DNA of 64,000 nucleotides from Choristoneura fumiferana. Taxonomy: Eukaryota > Arthropoda > Insecta > Lepidoptera > Tortricidae. Positions 33,338 to 44,700 of the stretch are shown here, piece by piece (the first letter of the stretch is position 1; each line of letters opens with the position of its first letter). The notes under the pieces were generated by a model. It saw nothing but the letters and a program-made list of their open reading frames with translations. It was not told where the DNA came from and made no database searches. The position numbers and the translations under genes are program-made. The stretch spans positions 9,020,047 through 9,084,046 of the forward strand of contig NC_133494.1 of assembly GCF_025370935.1 (NCBI RefSeq), written 5' to 3'.

Positions 33338-34545
33338 AGGTCAATGTGGGCAAGACCGTCTAGTAAGGCAAGTCCGTCAACACGTTATAACTTTTGAATT
33401 TGAAAGCGGTTCCTGCCTTTAGCGTCCAGTATATAAGCAGTTTGTCGCGCTTGTTCCCTCACTCTAAAACAGATGGCGCTGTGACAACGAACTTCAGAGG
33501 CAATCGCGCCTAAACAAGTAATTGCATGTATGGAACTCGAAATGATAGTGCGACGGTCTCTGCTAACAAAATTGTTAAAAATAGTTCGTGACAAGATTTT
33601 GCACCAGAAAGTAACTACAGAAGTAATATAAGAAACCAGCTATATTTATTCTGTGTTTTAATTTATCAGAAATTGGTTTACTTTTGTAATTATACATACC
33701 ATCATTTATCACAATAAAATTTCGTTAAGTTGGAAAGTCCGTCTACTATGTACAAGGCAAGTCCGTCATATGCGGACTTCCCTTGAATCAGAAGTTACCA
33801 ACTGTTTTTAAGATTTCAATATTATTACGATTTCATAAGGCATTTTGATCTTGAAACTAGTACGGAAATGTGTCCCTCACCCTCAGCACTATGCTGTGGC
33901 ACTATGTCACCGAAATATAAATTAAAAATACTATCAAATAAATAAATAATCAAATAAATATTAGCCCCAAACTAAGCAAAGCTTGCACTATCAGTGCTAG
34001 GTGCCCTCTTTGATCTCAGTAAATTATAATTAAACTATTAAAATACATTTTAAAAATTTCAAGTGATCCTTTATTTGGGAAACCTTATAAATAAGTAAGT
34101 ACTTATTATATATTTTTTTGCCAAAAAAGGTTTACCACCCCATTTACGTAATATATGCCGGACTTGCCTTTGAAAAAGAAAAATTGTGTTTTATTCCGAA
34201 TCTAAACCTTATGTTAACACGTTTAAAGTAACTTTTCATTGTCTTGTTTCATTTTTTTTAAGGATTCGAATACTTACATATAAGCACCATAGTATGGCCG
34301 ATATCATTACTAGACGGACTTACCTTAAACTACACCGGGAAGTCCGTCTACTCGCCGAATTTTAGAAAATACTATTTTTTTGCTTGATTTGTGAATAAAA
34401 TGATCTGTCTCTATAGCTTAACTATTATTTATGAAATTCTTCATCGTATGCAGTACAATTGTTAACGCAGGTGAATAATTAACGCAGCTAGATCACTCCG
34501 AGGTAAAAAAAAAATGAAGTATGCCGGTCTTGGCCACATTGACCT
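33338..34545. mobile_element. TIR element with repeated AAGTCCGTC motif
   Basis: The left end AGGTCAATGTGGGCAAGACC is inverted at the right (GGTCTTGGCCACATTGACCT), with TA on both sides. Inside, GGCAAGTCCGTC or its complement recurs at about 33374, 33736, 33758, 33770, 34152, 34312 and 34338. A 69-codon frame at 33385-33594 resembles nothing known. It lies upstream of the ppk start codon, so it could also influence that promoter. Confidence 0.7.
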
Positions 34546-35229
34546 TAATTTCCCTTAAGATAGTTACGAAATGTGAATTAATTTGCTATTATTTAGGTAT
34601 GTGTAGTTGTACTTACCTCAATATGAATTAATTGAGTTACCTACCTAGGTACTACTCTAATAATTAAATACTTACATGTTTCATTAGCGTATTCAATGTA
34701 CCAATTATGTTCTGATAATGTTGCAGTTGTTGCATCGGATAAATGCTTCTCAGATTTTGTACAACTGGATAGATCTATAAACAACGTACTTATTTTATAA
34801 TTTTTCATTTCGGTTAACTAGCTTTAATTTCTTCAAGTCAAATGCAGTTAATTTCTCCAAGACAAATCTTACTGTTTAAAAGATAATTATGTTCATAATC
34901 ACTAACTAATAGCACTTACCTAAAGCATAATTTTGTAGATTAATTTCACGAGGTAGAAGAACAAAAAGTGGTTTATAGTGTATAGTTTTGTAAATATATG
35001 CATGTACAGTCAACTGCAAAAATAAGTTCCTATCTATTCGAAACACTCAAAAATATGTTACTATGGCCTTATTGCGTCGGAATAAGAGTCTGTGGTTACT
35101 TATTTTAGAAACTTTGAATAAGTCCATATTTTTACACTTGACTGTAGTAAATATCCTTCATGTCCATGTCCTTTTGGCATCACACTACAGCACAATGTCT
35201 CTTATTTTCCTCTCTTCTCCTATTTATGT

Positions 35230-35310
35230 TTTTACTGTGTTTTTGTTGTGATGTAGTGTGTTTTTCTTGTCAATAAATGTTGTGAGTTTGAGTTTGTTTG
35301 AGTTTGATAT
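35230..35310 (+). repeat. LINE 3'-end fragment with TTTGAG tail
   Basis: GTCAATAAATGTTGTGAGTT followed by TTTGAG-type repeats matches the tail of the LINE at 58523-62951. Confidence 0.5.
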
Positions 35311-35475
35311 GTATCTACTAACGTGCCGATATTTACACTTACCTACTTTTTCACGAATCTTCTCCTCCTTTCTCCCATGTAAGTATTTGTGAAGTTAATC
35401 AAGCCATCGAGTATCAATTGGATATGTATTCTAGCATGGCTATGGCTCCGGTATGGGCTTTTTTTATTAAGTAGT

Positions 35476-36142
35476 TTTTAGGGTTCCGGAGCCAAAATGG
35501 CAAAAACGGAACCCTTATAGTTTCGCCATGTCTGTCTGTCCGTCCGTCCGCGGCTTTGCTCAGGGACTATCAATGCTAGAAAGCTGTAATTTTGTACGGA
35601 TATATATATAGGTAAACTATGCCGACAAAATGGTACAATTAAGTTCAAAAAAAAATTTTTTTAGTGTACCTCCCATAGACGTAAAGTGGGGGTGATTTTT
35701 TTTCTCATCCAACCCTATAGTGTGGGGTATCGTTGGATAGGTCTTTTAAATAATAATAATAATAATAATTTAATTTAAAACCATTAGGGGTTTGCTAAGA
35801 CGATTTTTCGATTCAGTTATATGTTTGGGAAATATTCAACTTTAAAGTGCAAATTTTCATTAAAATCGAGCCGTCTCTAAAATCTAAACCGGTGGGTGGA
35901 AAATTTTGAAAATTCAGGATGGTAGTAAGTATATCAAACTTTCAAGGAAAACTATAGCGGCCATGTTTGCTTGAGAATTATTAGTAGTTTATGAGTAAAT
36001 AGCAGCCTAAGCTATAAAATATACCTTAACTTGGAAGATTCCGTATAAAGTACGAAATCCTTAGAAAAATATTACTTAATTTTTTCGTAACGGCTACGGA
36101 ACCCTATTTTGGGCGTGTCCGACACGCTCTTGGCCGGTTTTT
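35476..36142 (+). repeat. AGGGTTCCG dispersed repeat, long copy
   Basis: Runs from AGGGTTCCGGAGCCAAAATG through GTCTGTCTGTCCGTCCGTCC to GGCGTGTCCGACACGCTCTT and TGGCCGG. Related copies are at 55677-56030 (minus) and 8625-8735 (fragment). There is no long reading frame. The class is unknown to me. Confidence 0.65.
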
Positions 36143-36881
36143 TGTATTGCATTATCCCATCAAAACATAAATCAAATCAAAATATACGAATTATTATTAA
36201 GTACCTAATAAAACAGCCATGGGAGAGCCCTATCTTCGATGGCTATAGTTTCTACCAGCAAGCCAAATTTTCGGAGGAATAAAAGCTATTATATAATTCG
36301 TATATGAAAACGAAAAAAATATAATGAAAGTGGACGAAGCGAAACGAGTATGTAAGGATCGTAGCAAGTGGAAAGAAGTGGTCTCTGCCTACCCCTACGG
36401 GAAAGAGGCGTGATTATATGTATGTATGTGTGTATATGAAAACTAGCCAAGTCAGACTTCAGGCTTCAATATATTATCCTCAGTTATATTATAAGACAAA
36501 ATGATACCTATTTTAAGTTGTTGATATATTTTATGTTGTTATAAATAAATTTCAGGGCTGACCATTGAACTTGACACCCGTTTAGATCTCACTTCTTTTG
36601 TCGTTAAAGTCAACAACCAAGGCATATATCATATTATAATATTGGCTTGGCTCTCATTTCACATGTATGTTTTGATGGGATACATTGGGTACTTTTTGTA
36701 CAGAAGTTATTATTGTAGGTTACCTACCTACGCGTAGGTACTAAAAATAAAATTAATGCCAAATATTCCACTCGTTATAATGTTCTCGTAAAGACCTTAA
36801 AATCCACATAGAGACCGGCTGTCACTGTCATCAATCTTGATTGCTGATTCTTTCATTGCAAGCATTACAGGCACTATGCTA

Positions 36882-37320
36882 CCGGGTGTGGCCTGTAATA
36901 CGAGCAAAAAATTAAAACATAGATCCTCCTCGTCAAACTGAATAACATTAGTTCAGCGACTTTTAAAAATAATGGAGTCTATGAATCTTTCTTTTTTCAT
37001 ACAAATTAAATACTGCTATCAATGTAGCCATCCTAGAACACAACTGACGTCGCCTGGGTCACGCTACAAACATCAAGCATTTTAAAGAAAGAAAAGAAAG
37101 AAAGAAAAAGATTTATTCGTGATAAACATAAGAACAATGGAAGAATAAGAAAATAAATAAAGAAATATATATTTTGCTTTACATTGCTTCTTCGAATAAA
37201 CTTAAAAGTGTAATGAAAATTAAAAAAACTATTTTTAAAAAATCGCTGAACTTTTGTTGTTTAGTTTGACAAGTACGATATATGTTTTAATTATTTGCTC
37301 GTATTACAGGCCACACCCGG
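36882..37320. mobile_element. TA-flanked palindromic element
   Basis: The ends CCGGGTGTGGCCTGTAATAC and the exact inverse lie between TA dinucleotides (36880-36881, 37321-37322). The arms stay similar for about 80 bases, out to GTTCAGCGA. This fits a Tc1/mariner-type MITE. A GAAA microsatellite lies inside. Confidence 0.75.
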
Positions 37321-38271
37321 TATAAGTAGGTAAGTGTTCCTTCCTAATAGAATCAATTAATAACTAATAAATACTTAATAAAATGATAAAAATTTACTAG
37401 TTTCTAATTTATTCCTTCCTTTGTATTCACCCAACTACCTATCGGGACCGCATTGATGATGGAAGATAATGCTGAAAATTGCTTGGACTGCTGCACAAAT
37501 GTAGGTATCTATCCTGTGTCATTACGTCACGACCCAGTCTCTCAACCATGTCTATGCTGATGCTGAATCACAGAATAGTTAGATAATGCTGAATACAGAA
37601 GTTTTCCGGCCACAAACTCAGGGAGTAAGGTTCACAATCTTGAACAACTCCTCGTTACTAGCAAGATTGATGACGCCTAGAGGCCGCAGCTCTAAAAGAT
37701 GAGCAGATCAGGTCCGTTCTATCCCTGAACACCAAACTGCACCTCGCACTATGTAGTGCCGTGTACTTATTTATTATCTATTCTGTGGTGGTGCCAAGAA
37801 CAAGCACTGATGGCGGGGCACCATCAAAGAGAAGCTGTTTCCACGGGGGCTTCACTGCTCGGTAGGTATGAGCAGCAGGAGATACGTGGTACTTCGCTTC
37901 ATGTTAACCGGGAAGAACTAAATCGAACGGGCGACTATACTTCAGGTAAGTAATTACTTAGATATTACTAATTATTTGTGGCGTTATCTGGTAAAAGGTA
38001 CCTTGTTGTCGGTTCTAGTTTCCGAGATAATCGCGCTTGAAGTAAAATGTCGAAAAAATCATATTTTCTTTTTTACTCTATATTAATAAGCAGGGTCTAA
38101 ATTTTAATTTGACAGAGACCCAAGTTTTTAAATCGATTTTTTATGAGTTAAAACATCCTTAAGTTTAGTAAGAAAGGTACCTTATTGTCGGTGCCGCTCT
38201 TTGAATGCTTTCTGTGCGCTCGGTATCGGTTTGGAAGACGTGTCGGACGTCGGTACTTTGTCGGCGCGTCA

Positions 38272-38378
38272 TCTCATCATCATCATCCTAGCCTATACGT
38301 CCACTGCTGGGCAAGGCCTCCTCTCAGAATGAGAGAGCTTGGGCATTAGTTTCCCACGCGGGCCCATTGCGGTGCTTG
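38272..38378 (-). repeat. Short SINE fragment
   Basis: (CAT)n, CCTAGCCTATACG, CAAGGCCTCCTCTCAGAATG and CCCACGCGGGCCCATTGCGG are from the 3' third of the tRNA-derived SINE. Confidence 0.7.
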
Positions 38379-38474
38379 TCGGCGCATAAAAAACGTCAAG
38401 AATCATCATAAAATGCGTTTAATTAGAGTAAGGTAAATCATCAATAACTGGCCACCCTTAAGCGGTAGCCGTTA

Positions 38475-38796
38475 GGCCCTTATTACACTAGCGATTTGCG
38501 GGCGAGTTGAAAGCGAGGTGAGCGCGCAGCGAGTTCGCTTCGAGCGCGTAACGATTTCACCGCAAGCATGAAACGATATCGCCGCGAGCGCGCAACGATG
38601 TCGCTGCGTTAGCGCCGAAGACGCCCTATTTATTATACGAAAGTCTACAATATGGCGTTTTTGGCGCTAAAGCAGCGAACTCGCCATGCGCTCGCAGCAG
38701 CGAATCGTTGCGCGCTTGCGGCGAAATCGTTATACGCTCGCAGCGCCTCGCTTGCCTCGCTTTCAACTCTCCCGCGAATCGCTAGTGTGATTAGCC
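38475..38796. mobile_element. Harbinger-like TIR element with TTA duplications
   Basis: TIRs of about 50 bases: GGCCCTTATTACACTAGCGA and TCGCTAGTGTGATTAGCC, both continuing to GAGTTGAAAGCGAGG-type sequence. TTA flanks both ends (38472-38474, 38797-38799). The interior is full of GCGAGCGCGCAACGAT repeats. An 80-codon frame at 38652-38894 is a by-product of these repeats. Confidence 0.75.
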
Positions 38797-39255
38797 TTAT
38801 TGACGATTTACGCCAATTTGTCTTTTTTTTATTCGACTGGATGGCAAACGAGCAAGTGGGTCACCTAATGGTAAGAGATTTCCACCGCCCTTGACACTGC
38901 AACACCAGGGGGATTGCAGATTGCGTTGCCAACCTAGAGGCCTAAGATGGGATTACCTCAAATGCCAGTAATTTCACCGGCTGTCTTACTCTCCACGCCG
39001 AAACACAACAATGCAAGCACTGCTATTTACGCAGGATTAGCGAGCAAGATGGTGGTAGCAATCCGGGCGGACCTTGCACAAGGTCCTACCACCTGCTGGT
39101 CTTTAGAGGTTGATTTATAGTAATAATAATAACGATTTAAATAATAATAAATAAATAAATATCATGGGACAATTCACACCAATTGACCTAGTCCAAAGTA
39201 AGCTTGGCAAAGCTGTGCCATGGGTATAAGCAACGGATAAATATAATTTAAGTAA

Positions 39256-40680
39256 CTCGCGCGCGCGCTCGACTAGATACCGCGGTAACTTAAAAACAAA
39301 ACGTTCGTGAATGCGGCAACTCAATATTGTAGTGTGCGTAAGAACGGTGTAAGACAATTTGCAAGGATGCTAGTGTGCGTGACGAATTGTGTTGCAGCTG
39401 CTCCACTGTTACCCGAATTATTGGGAAAATAAATTATTCTGTGGTCTATTAAGTTACTGGTTACAAAATGTATCTTGAGAAATACTTAGAAATTAAGAAG
39501 TAATTAAGAGTGAATGTATTAATATGTTTGTGTATAGGTTAGGCGTAGGTTTCTTCTTTAAAAAAATGGTAGGTATGATGTAGGTATATCAATGACCAGG
39601 CCTCACTTTTAATTAAAAAAAAATATATTATTAAAGGACATTCAATATTTACAAATGAAATGAAAATTCATGGACTGAGTCACCAACTTAGAAGTTTTGC
39701 GTACTTAACACGTTGCACCTATAGTTAAACCTAATATAATTTACAGGTTAATTAAAACTAAAATAAAAATAATTGTTTACAAAATATACATACATAGGTA
39801 TATGCATACATACATACTTACATACGCTTGAAAAACATAACCCTCCTTCGAGCAGTCGGGTAAAAAGTTAACATTTCAGGAAAATGGGTAGAAATACGAA
39901 AAAAAAAATTTTTCGTTTCCCGTAATACCTTAGTAAATCAGCTGATCGGGCTTTTGACTGGAGACGAAAAACATTTAATTTTAAGACACATTCACCCCTT
40001 AATTAATTAAATAGTGCCGGGTAACAATTTATACACCTTCAGTGTATAATATCACAAAGATAAACATTAAATAATATAGAACTAGGTTATGTATATATAA
40101 TAATTACGTTAGATACTTAAATAAAAAATAAGTTATTAAAATTTATAATCATTTAATGATGATAACAATAAATTCAATTTATTAAAATCTCAACCACGGG
40201 GAATTTGATTCTTGTGTACGCGGCAACACAGAATGACGTTTAGGGTTCATGTTTATTTTATTTTGTAATTTCGAAATTATACGATATTTACTGATGGTAT
40301 GTGATCCCAGTGTCCTTCTTATTTCTCGTAGTATTATTTTTAAACAGTTTCACTGCGAAAACTGGCATTTTACTTCGGTTTATGACCAATTTAACAAAAA
40401 ATTCGGGACATGCACATTACGCACAGTTTGCAACGCGACTGACTCGCCTCGGGCTCAGCAGGGCTACTCCGAAACTCGAACTCGAAGTTTCGTGTCGTGC
40501 GGTCCCTCTCCCTCTCGTATCAAAACAGTGTAAGTGTCAGAGGGACCGCACGACACGAACTTCGAGTTTCGAGTTTCGGAGTAGCCCAGCAGGTACGCCG
40601 ATTTCGGCGTACTATTTGTTGCCGCATTTGACAAGTACGCCGGCGGTATCTAGTCGAGCGAGCGCGCGAGACCAATCATT
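39256..40680. mobile_element. 1.3-kb TIR element, copy 2, carrying an inserted MITE
   Basis: Collinear with 11302-12625 from TCGACTAGATACCGCGG to GCGAGACCAATCATT. The left end is shortened or changed (lacks GGTCTCG). At 40458-40590 it holds a GCAGGGCTACTCC MITE that copy 1 lacks, which accounts for the extra length. Confidence 0.75.
40458..40590. mobile_element. GGGCTACTCCG MITE inserted in the 1.3-kb element
   Basis: Ends GCAGGGCTACTCCGAAACTC and GAGTTTCGGAGTAGCCCAGC. In copy 1 of the host element the corresponding site reads GGGCTCGGGTACGCC without an insert, so the empty site is known. No clean target duplication can be read from the comparison. Confidence 0.8.
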
Positions 40681-41559
40681 CGTCTAAGATATAGTGATTG
40701 TACCAACTTTTTTACTTTAACTTTACCTTGAATTTGAGATTGAAAAAAACTAGTTTTTTAAGATTTGTTGAGTTAATTTGGTCTCATTTGGCTATGTTTT
40801 AGCGTACTAAATATATAAAAGTTTGTTGATTTTGACTGTTTAATTAATTTGTAAACAACAAAGTTATTTTTGTTAAAGTATTTTTTTTATATAATAAACA
40901 ACGTTAATTCAAAACGGAGTAGTTCTTATTTAGTGTCCAATTACGCATAATATTTTTTCCTTCGATAAAATCCAATGGAAATATACTATAAATAGAAAAA
41001 AATGTAAAAAATCCATCAACCTTTTTTTTACTTTATGCACTTTGGCAAGGTAAACTATAGGAAAAACCGTTGTCCAATTACAAAATTGTTCTTGAAACCT
41101 GAAAGCCCGTACAATCTAGGTACTCTTCAAATAGCATGTCATCTATGTAACTTCCAACAATAACATACTTTTATTGGGTGTATAAGTTAATTCAATTTTC
41201 TCATAATCACCTTTCTGGCTTTTAGCTTCAACATTTTTTAAAAATATTCTATTAAACCTACATGCATGTTTCTTACATGTGGTTCGATAGCTAAATGTAT
41301 GTAGATTATGGGATATCAATAACTCAAACCGACAACAAGGTACCTTTTCCCAGATACGCCACATTTAGCTATTCGTTCTAATTTATTGGCTCATTCACAA
41401 AATAAGGAATAAGATAAGTATGTTTACTAAGTTTAATTTATAATTCAGCGTGACTTGTTATTCTCTATGCCTGTAGGCTGGCTTTAATAAGGACACAAAG
41501 AAAATAAAATAAATCGTTATCAATTAATTTAAAGATTTTAGGCCAGTGACGTACCTACG

Positions 41560-41771
41560 TGCTAAAATCTAGGGCTCAAGTGGAGCCGGGGGCCGGGAGT
41601 GCGCGAGTGACGTCCCCCGCGACCGCGCCGGGCCGGCGGAGCGCGAGTCGCGAGCACTGACTGCGGATCCCGCCCGCCACGCCAGTACCAGCAAGGCCTC
41701 GCGCGAGCACGCAGCCTCTCGCACTCTCGCACGCCTCCCGGCTCCCACGTAAAAACATTCGCGCGTCCACG
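41560..41771 (+). promoter_or_regulatory. GC-rich promoter/5' UTR region of swip-1
   Basis: A sudden GC- and CpG-rich block (GCCGGGGGCCGGGAGTGCGC through CTCCCGGCTCCCACG) directly before the swip-1 ATG in AT-rich surroundings. No TATA box is obvious. The overlapping frames on the minus strand are composition artefacts. Confidence 0.45.
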
Positions 41772-44700
41772 ATGTCCGCTACCGAGGAACTCACCGGTAT
41801 CCTCTCCCGCAGACAAGAGATCAACGAGAAACTAGAAGAAGGTCAAGAAATCAAACCGCAGTACAAATTCGTAAACGTCTTCACGGAATTTCACGAGTTC
41901 TCCAGGAAAGAAATAAAACAATACGAGGTGACCTTCAACAAGTAAGTGTTTTTGTTTCTTTGGTCTGACTTGATTTGCATTTTCTTACAGTAAATTCTGC
42001 CACTGAATGGTTAGTTAACTCTGAAGCATGTAACTTAAATATACTAATTATTTTTTATCTACTAATGAACATCGCACTGTTGTAAAAAAAACCCTTTTAG
42101 TACTTAAAAAATATTCCTTGGGGTACTGTGGACTGTATGCCGACATGATAATAATATTTTATTAAACTAGTTGCCAGAGACAGAAAATACCTCGCAGGTA
42201 TCTGTCAGTTGTTTACCACGACACTGTTGCATGCTGTTGAACGATAAGAAGGTAGTACTTAGTTAAGGAAGATAAAAGAAACCATAAGAGAAACAATTAT
42301 TTTTAAAGATCAGTCAGTGGGCGTTAATTAAGAATACAATTAAATATATAATATACTTAACTAACTGTAAAATTATCAACTGGTATCAGAAGTTAAATGA
42401 ATTTTAGACAGTTATTATTAGCGAAGTTTATTCTGTGTAGCTTATAATGTAGAATGAGTCTGCATCGTCGTCGTGGGAGACAAAATGAACGCAGTGTTTT
42501 GTTTACGAGAATAATCGACTACAGCGACTTTCATTATCCATCTATCATCAGTCAACTTATTCAGAATATAGGATTCTCACGGCTATTTTAATTCCACTGC
42601 TAATCCTTTCACGAATGCTTCTAGAAAAGTTTCCTTTTATATACAGTTAGGTAGGTACATTGGTACATATGTATGTTTCATGTTTTGTTTGTTTTGATAT
42701 TGAGTTTATTTGGGGTATAGTTATTGTTGTTTGCGAATGCAAAACAATCTCCGGCACTTGTTTTAAAAGATATCGGAAATAATAATAACATTTCGAACAG
42801 ACAATAATTATATATGTAGATATACAAGTCCATAATCGAGGTTTATTTATCGTACAAGAGCGAAAGATGAAATAAGTATTCTAACTTGAAGGTGGTTGAA
42901 CCTTGTGCTTAAGTGTATTTTTAAGTAAGTAGGTAGATGAAAATTCATTGCTTCAACATATCTGTTTTTTTTTAAATAACAACATGGTTTTTTTTGGATT
43001 GTTGATCTTAACTTTACGAAAAATAATAACGACATCTGGATGAAGATGAATCAATTTAATCCGTAGTAAAAACAATATTTTTAGTTACTTTGGCCCCTCC
43101 CTCATTCAGTTGAGTTATAGTATTGTTTATAGATTTTTGGAGCAGTTCTACTGCCAATGTGTCAATGATCTTGTATCTTATTGATCGTGTCATAGATAAC
43201 TGCCTGCTTATCAATTTTATAATGCTTCTAATCAGTCTCATTCATAGGTTTATTCCAACTAGACTTTAATTTCATCATAACCGCACTAAATACCCAGCAC
43301 AAAGCGGGACTATTCTGCTCTTGAGCAGAAAAAAATTATGAAAATCCTTTATTGCATTGTTTTAGTTTTTTTTTATTGCACCACCAAAGAGGTAACACAA
43401 GTATTTTAGCCATAAAATTAGCCTGCCAACCTGGCGCCCATTCGAAATCTGACAGATCGTGGGTAAAAATATCTGCTACTGGCTACTAACTCTGCCAAGT
43501 AAGAAATTAAAAAAAAAAACTAATTGGCGGGAACCTTGCGAATTTTCCGTGGACATTTTTTGAGAGTGCGAATGTAAGTTAACTTACAAAAATGGAATCA
43601 TCGAGTGCTAGTGACATTTCTTTCCTATTAATTGTTTAGCATGAGTTTTTTTTTCGTCTACTATTCCTGTAATACTTAGTTGAAAGAAAAGCAGATTATG
43701 CACCTCGCATTAAGTAATTTATATTGCCCTCGTGCTTTTTAAAGCCCTCGGTGACGCTCGTGCTCCAAATCGGCACTCGGTGCAATAATAAATAACTTTC
43801 TGCTTGGTGCAACAATCTACTATTACTTAACCTTGCCTTTTTGAACTCGACATGCTATGTCAATAATTTCAATATCAAATTGAAAGTTGGTTTCCCCCAA
43901 TGTTGTGTGTTGCATTCAGTACCTTTAGCTTTTATCCTTTTATTAAACACAGCACAATGCTATTCTTAATACAAGTTATAATGGTCATCGTGCGTTTATT
44001 AGTCGTTAACTTAATCATTCAACTACGCAAGCAGTTTGCGGTAAGCACTAGTGTCAACAATGACTCACATGGCGTCTAGTTCTAACGTGATTTCATTGTT
44101 ATGTTTAAAAAAATCGGTCAAGTGCGAGTCACACTCAGGCACGGAGGGTTCCGCACAAATTTATATTATTAAAAAAAAATATATTAATGACTGTATCTCT
44201 AAATTTAATTTTTTCCACTGCTCCAATATCTGTTTTGTGTCCAAGGGGTGGCAGACTTGAGTAGGTATTTGATAATAATTTCAGCTTGATACCTACTTCC
44301 ACGCGTTCCTAACATTAAAAAAGGGTCTTGACGGGTCGAGACGGACGGAGGCAACTGAGGTACGGAACGGAACCCTAAAAATAAAATTAATAAAAATAAA
44401 GTTATTTGGACTAAACATTTTAAAGGGGTTACAGCTGTTATCGATCTTATTACACCGTTGTATCCTACTTATAAGTTTTAAAGAAAATACTTGACTGCTT
44501 CATTCAAATATAGATAACCTAACCAACAAAAAGTTGGAAAACCCCCGACTCTGTCACTTCAAAGTTCAATATCTCAATAACGACTGAACCGATTTTGATG
44601 AAACATGTCTAAGAACCATCGCTAGAAAACCTGGTTTCAAATAAAAAAAAACCTCATTCAAATCGGTCGACCCGTTTAGGAGCTACGGTGCCACAGACAG

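Noticed and set aside
33385..33594. 69-codon minus frame inside the 33338 element as transposase
   Set aside because: It has no transposase motif and is too short; it is more likely a chance frame.
37756..37953. 65-codon plus frame followed by GGTAAGT
   Set aside because: It has a good donor by chance, but no upstream signals, no recognisable protein and no partner exon.
41562..41824. Minus-strand frames opposite swip-1 exon 1
   Set aside because: They are GC-rich composition artefacts over a promoter and real exon.
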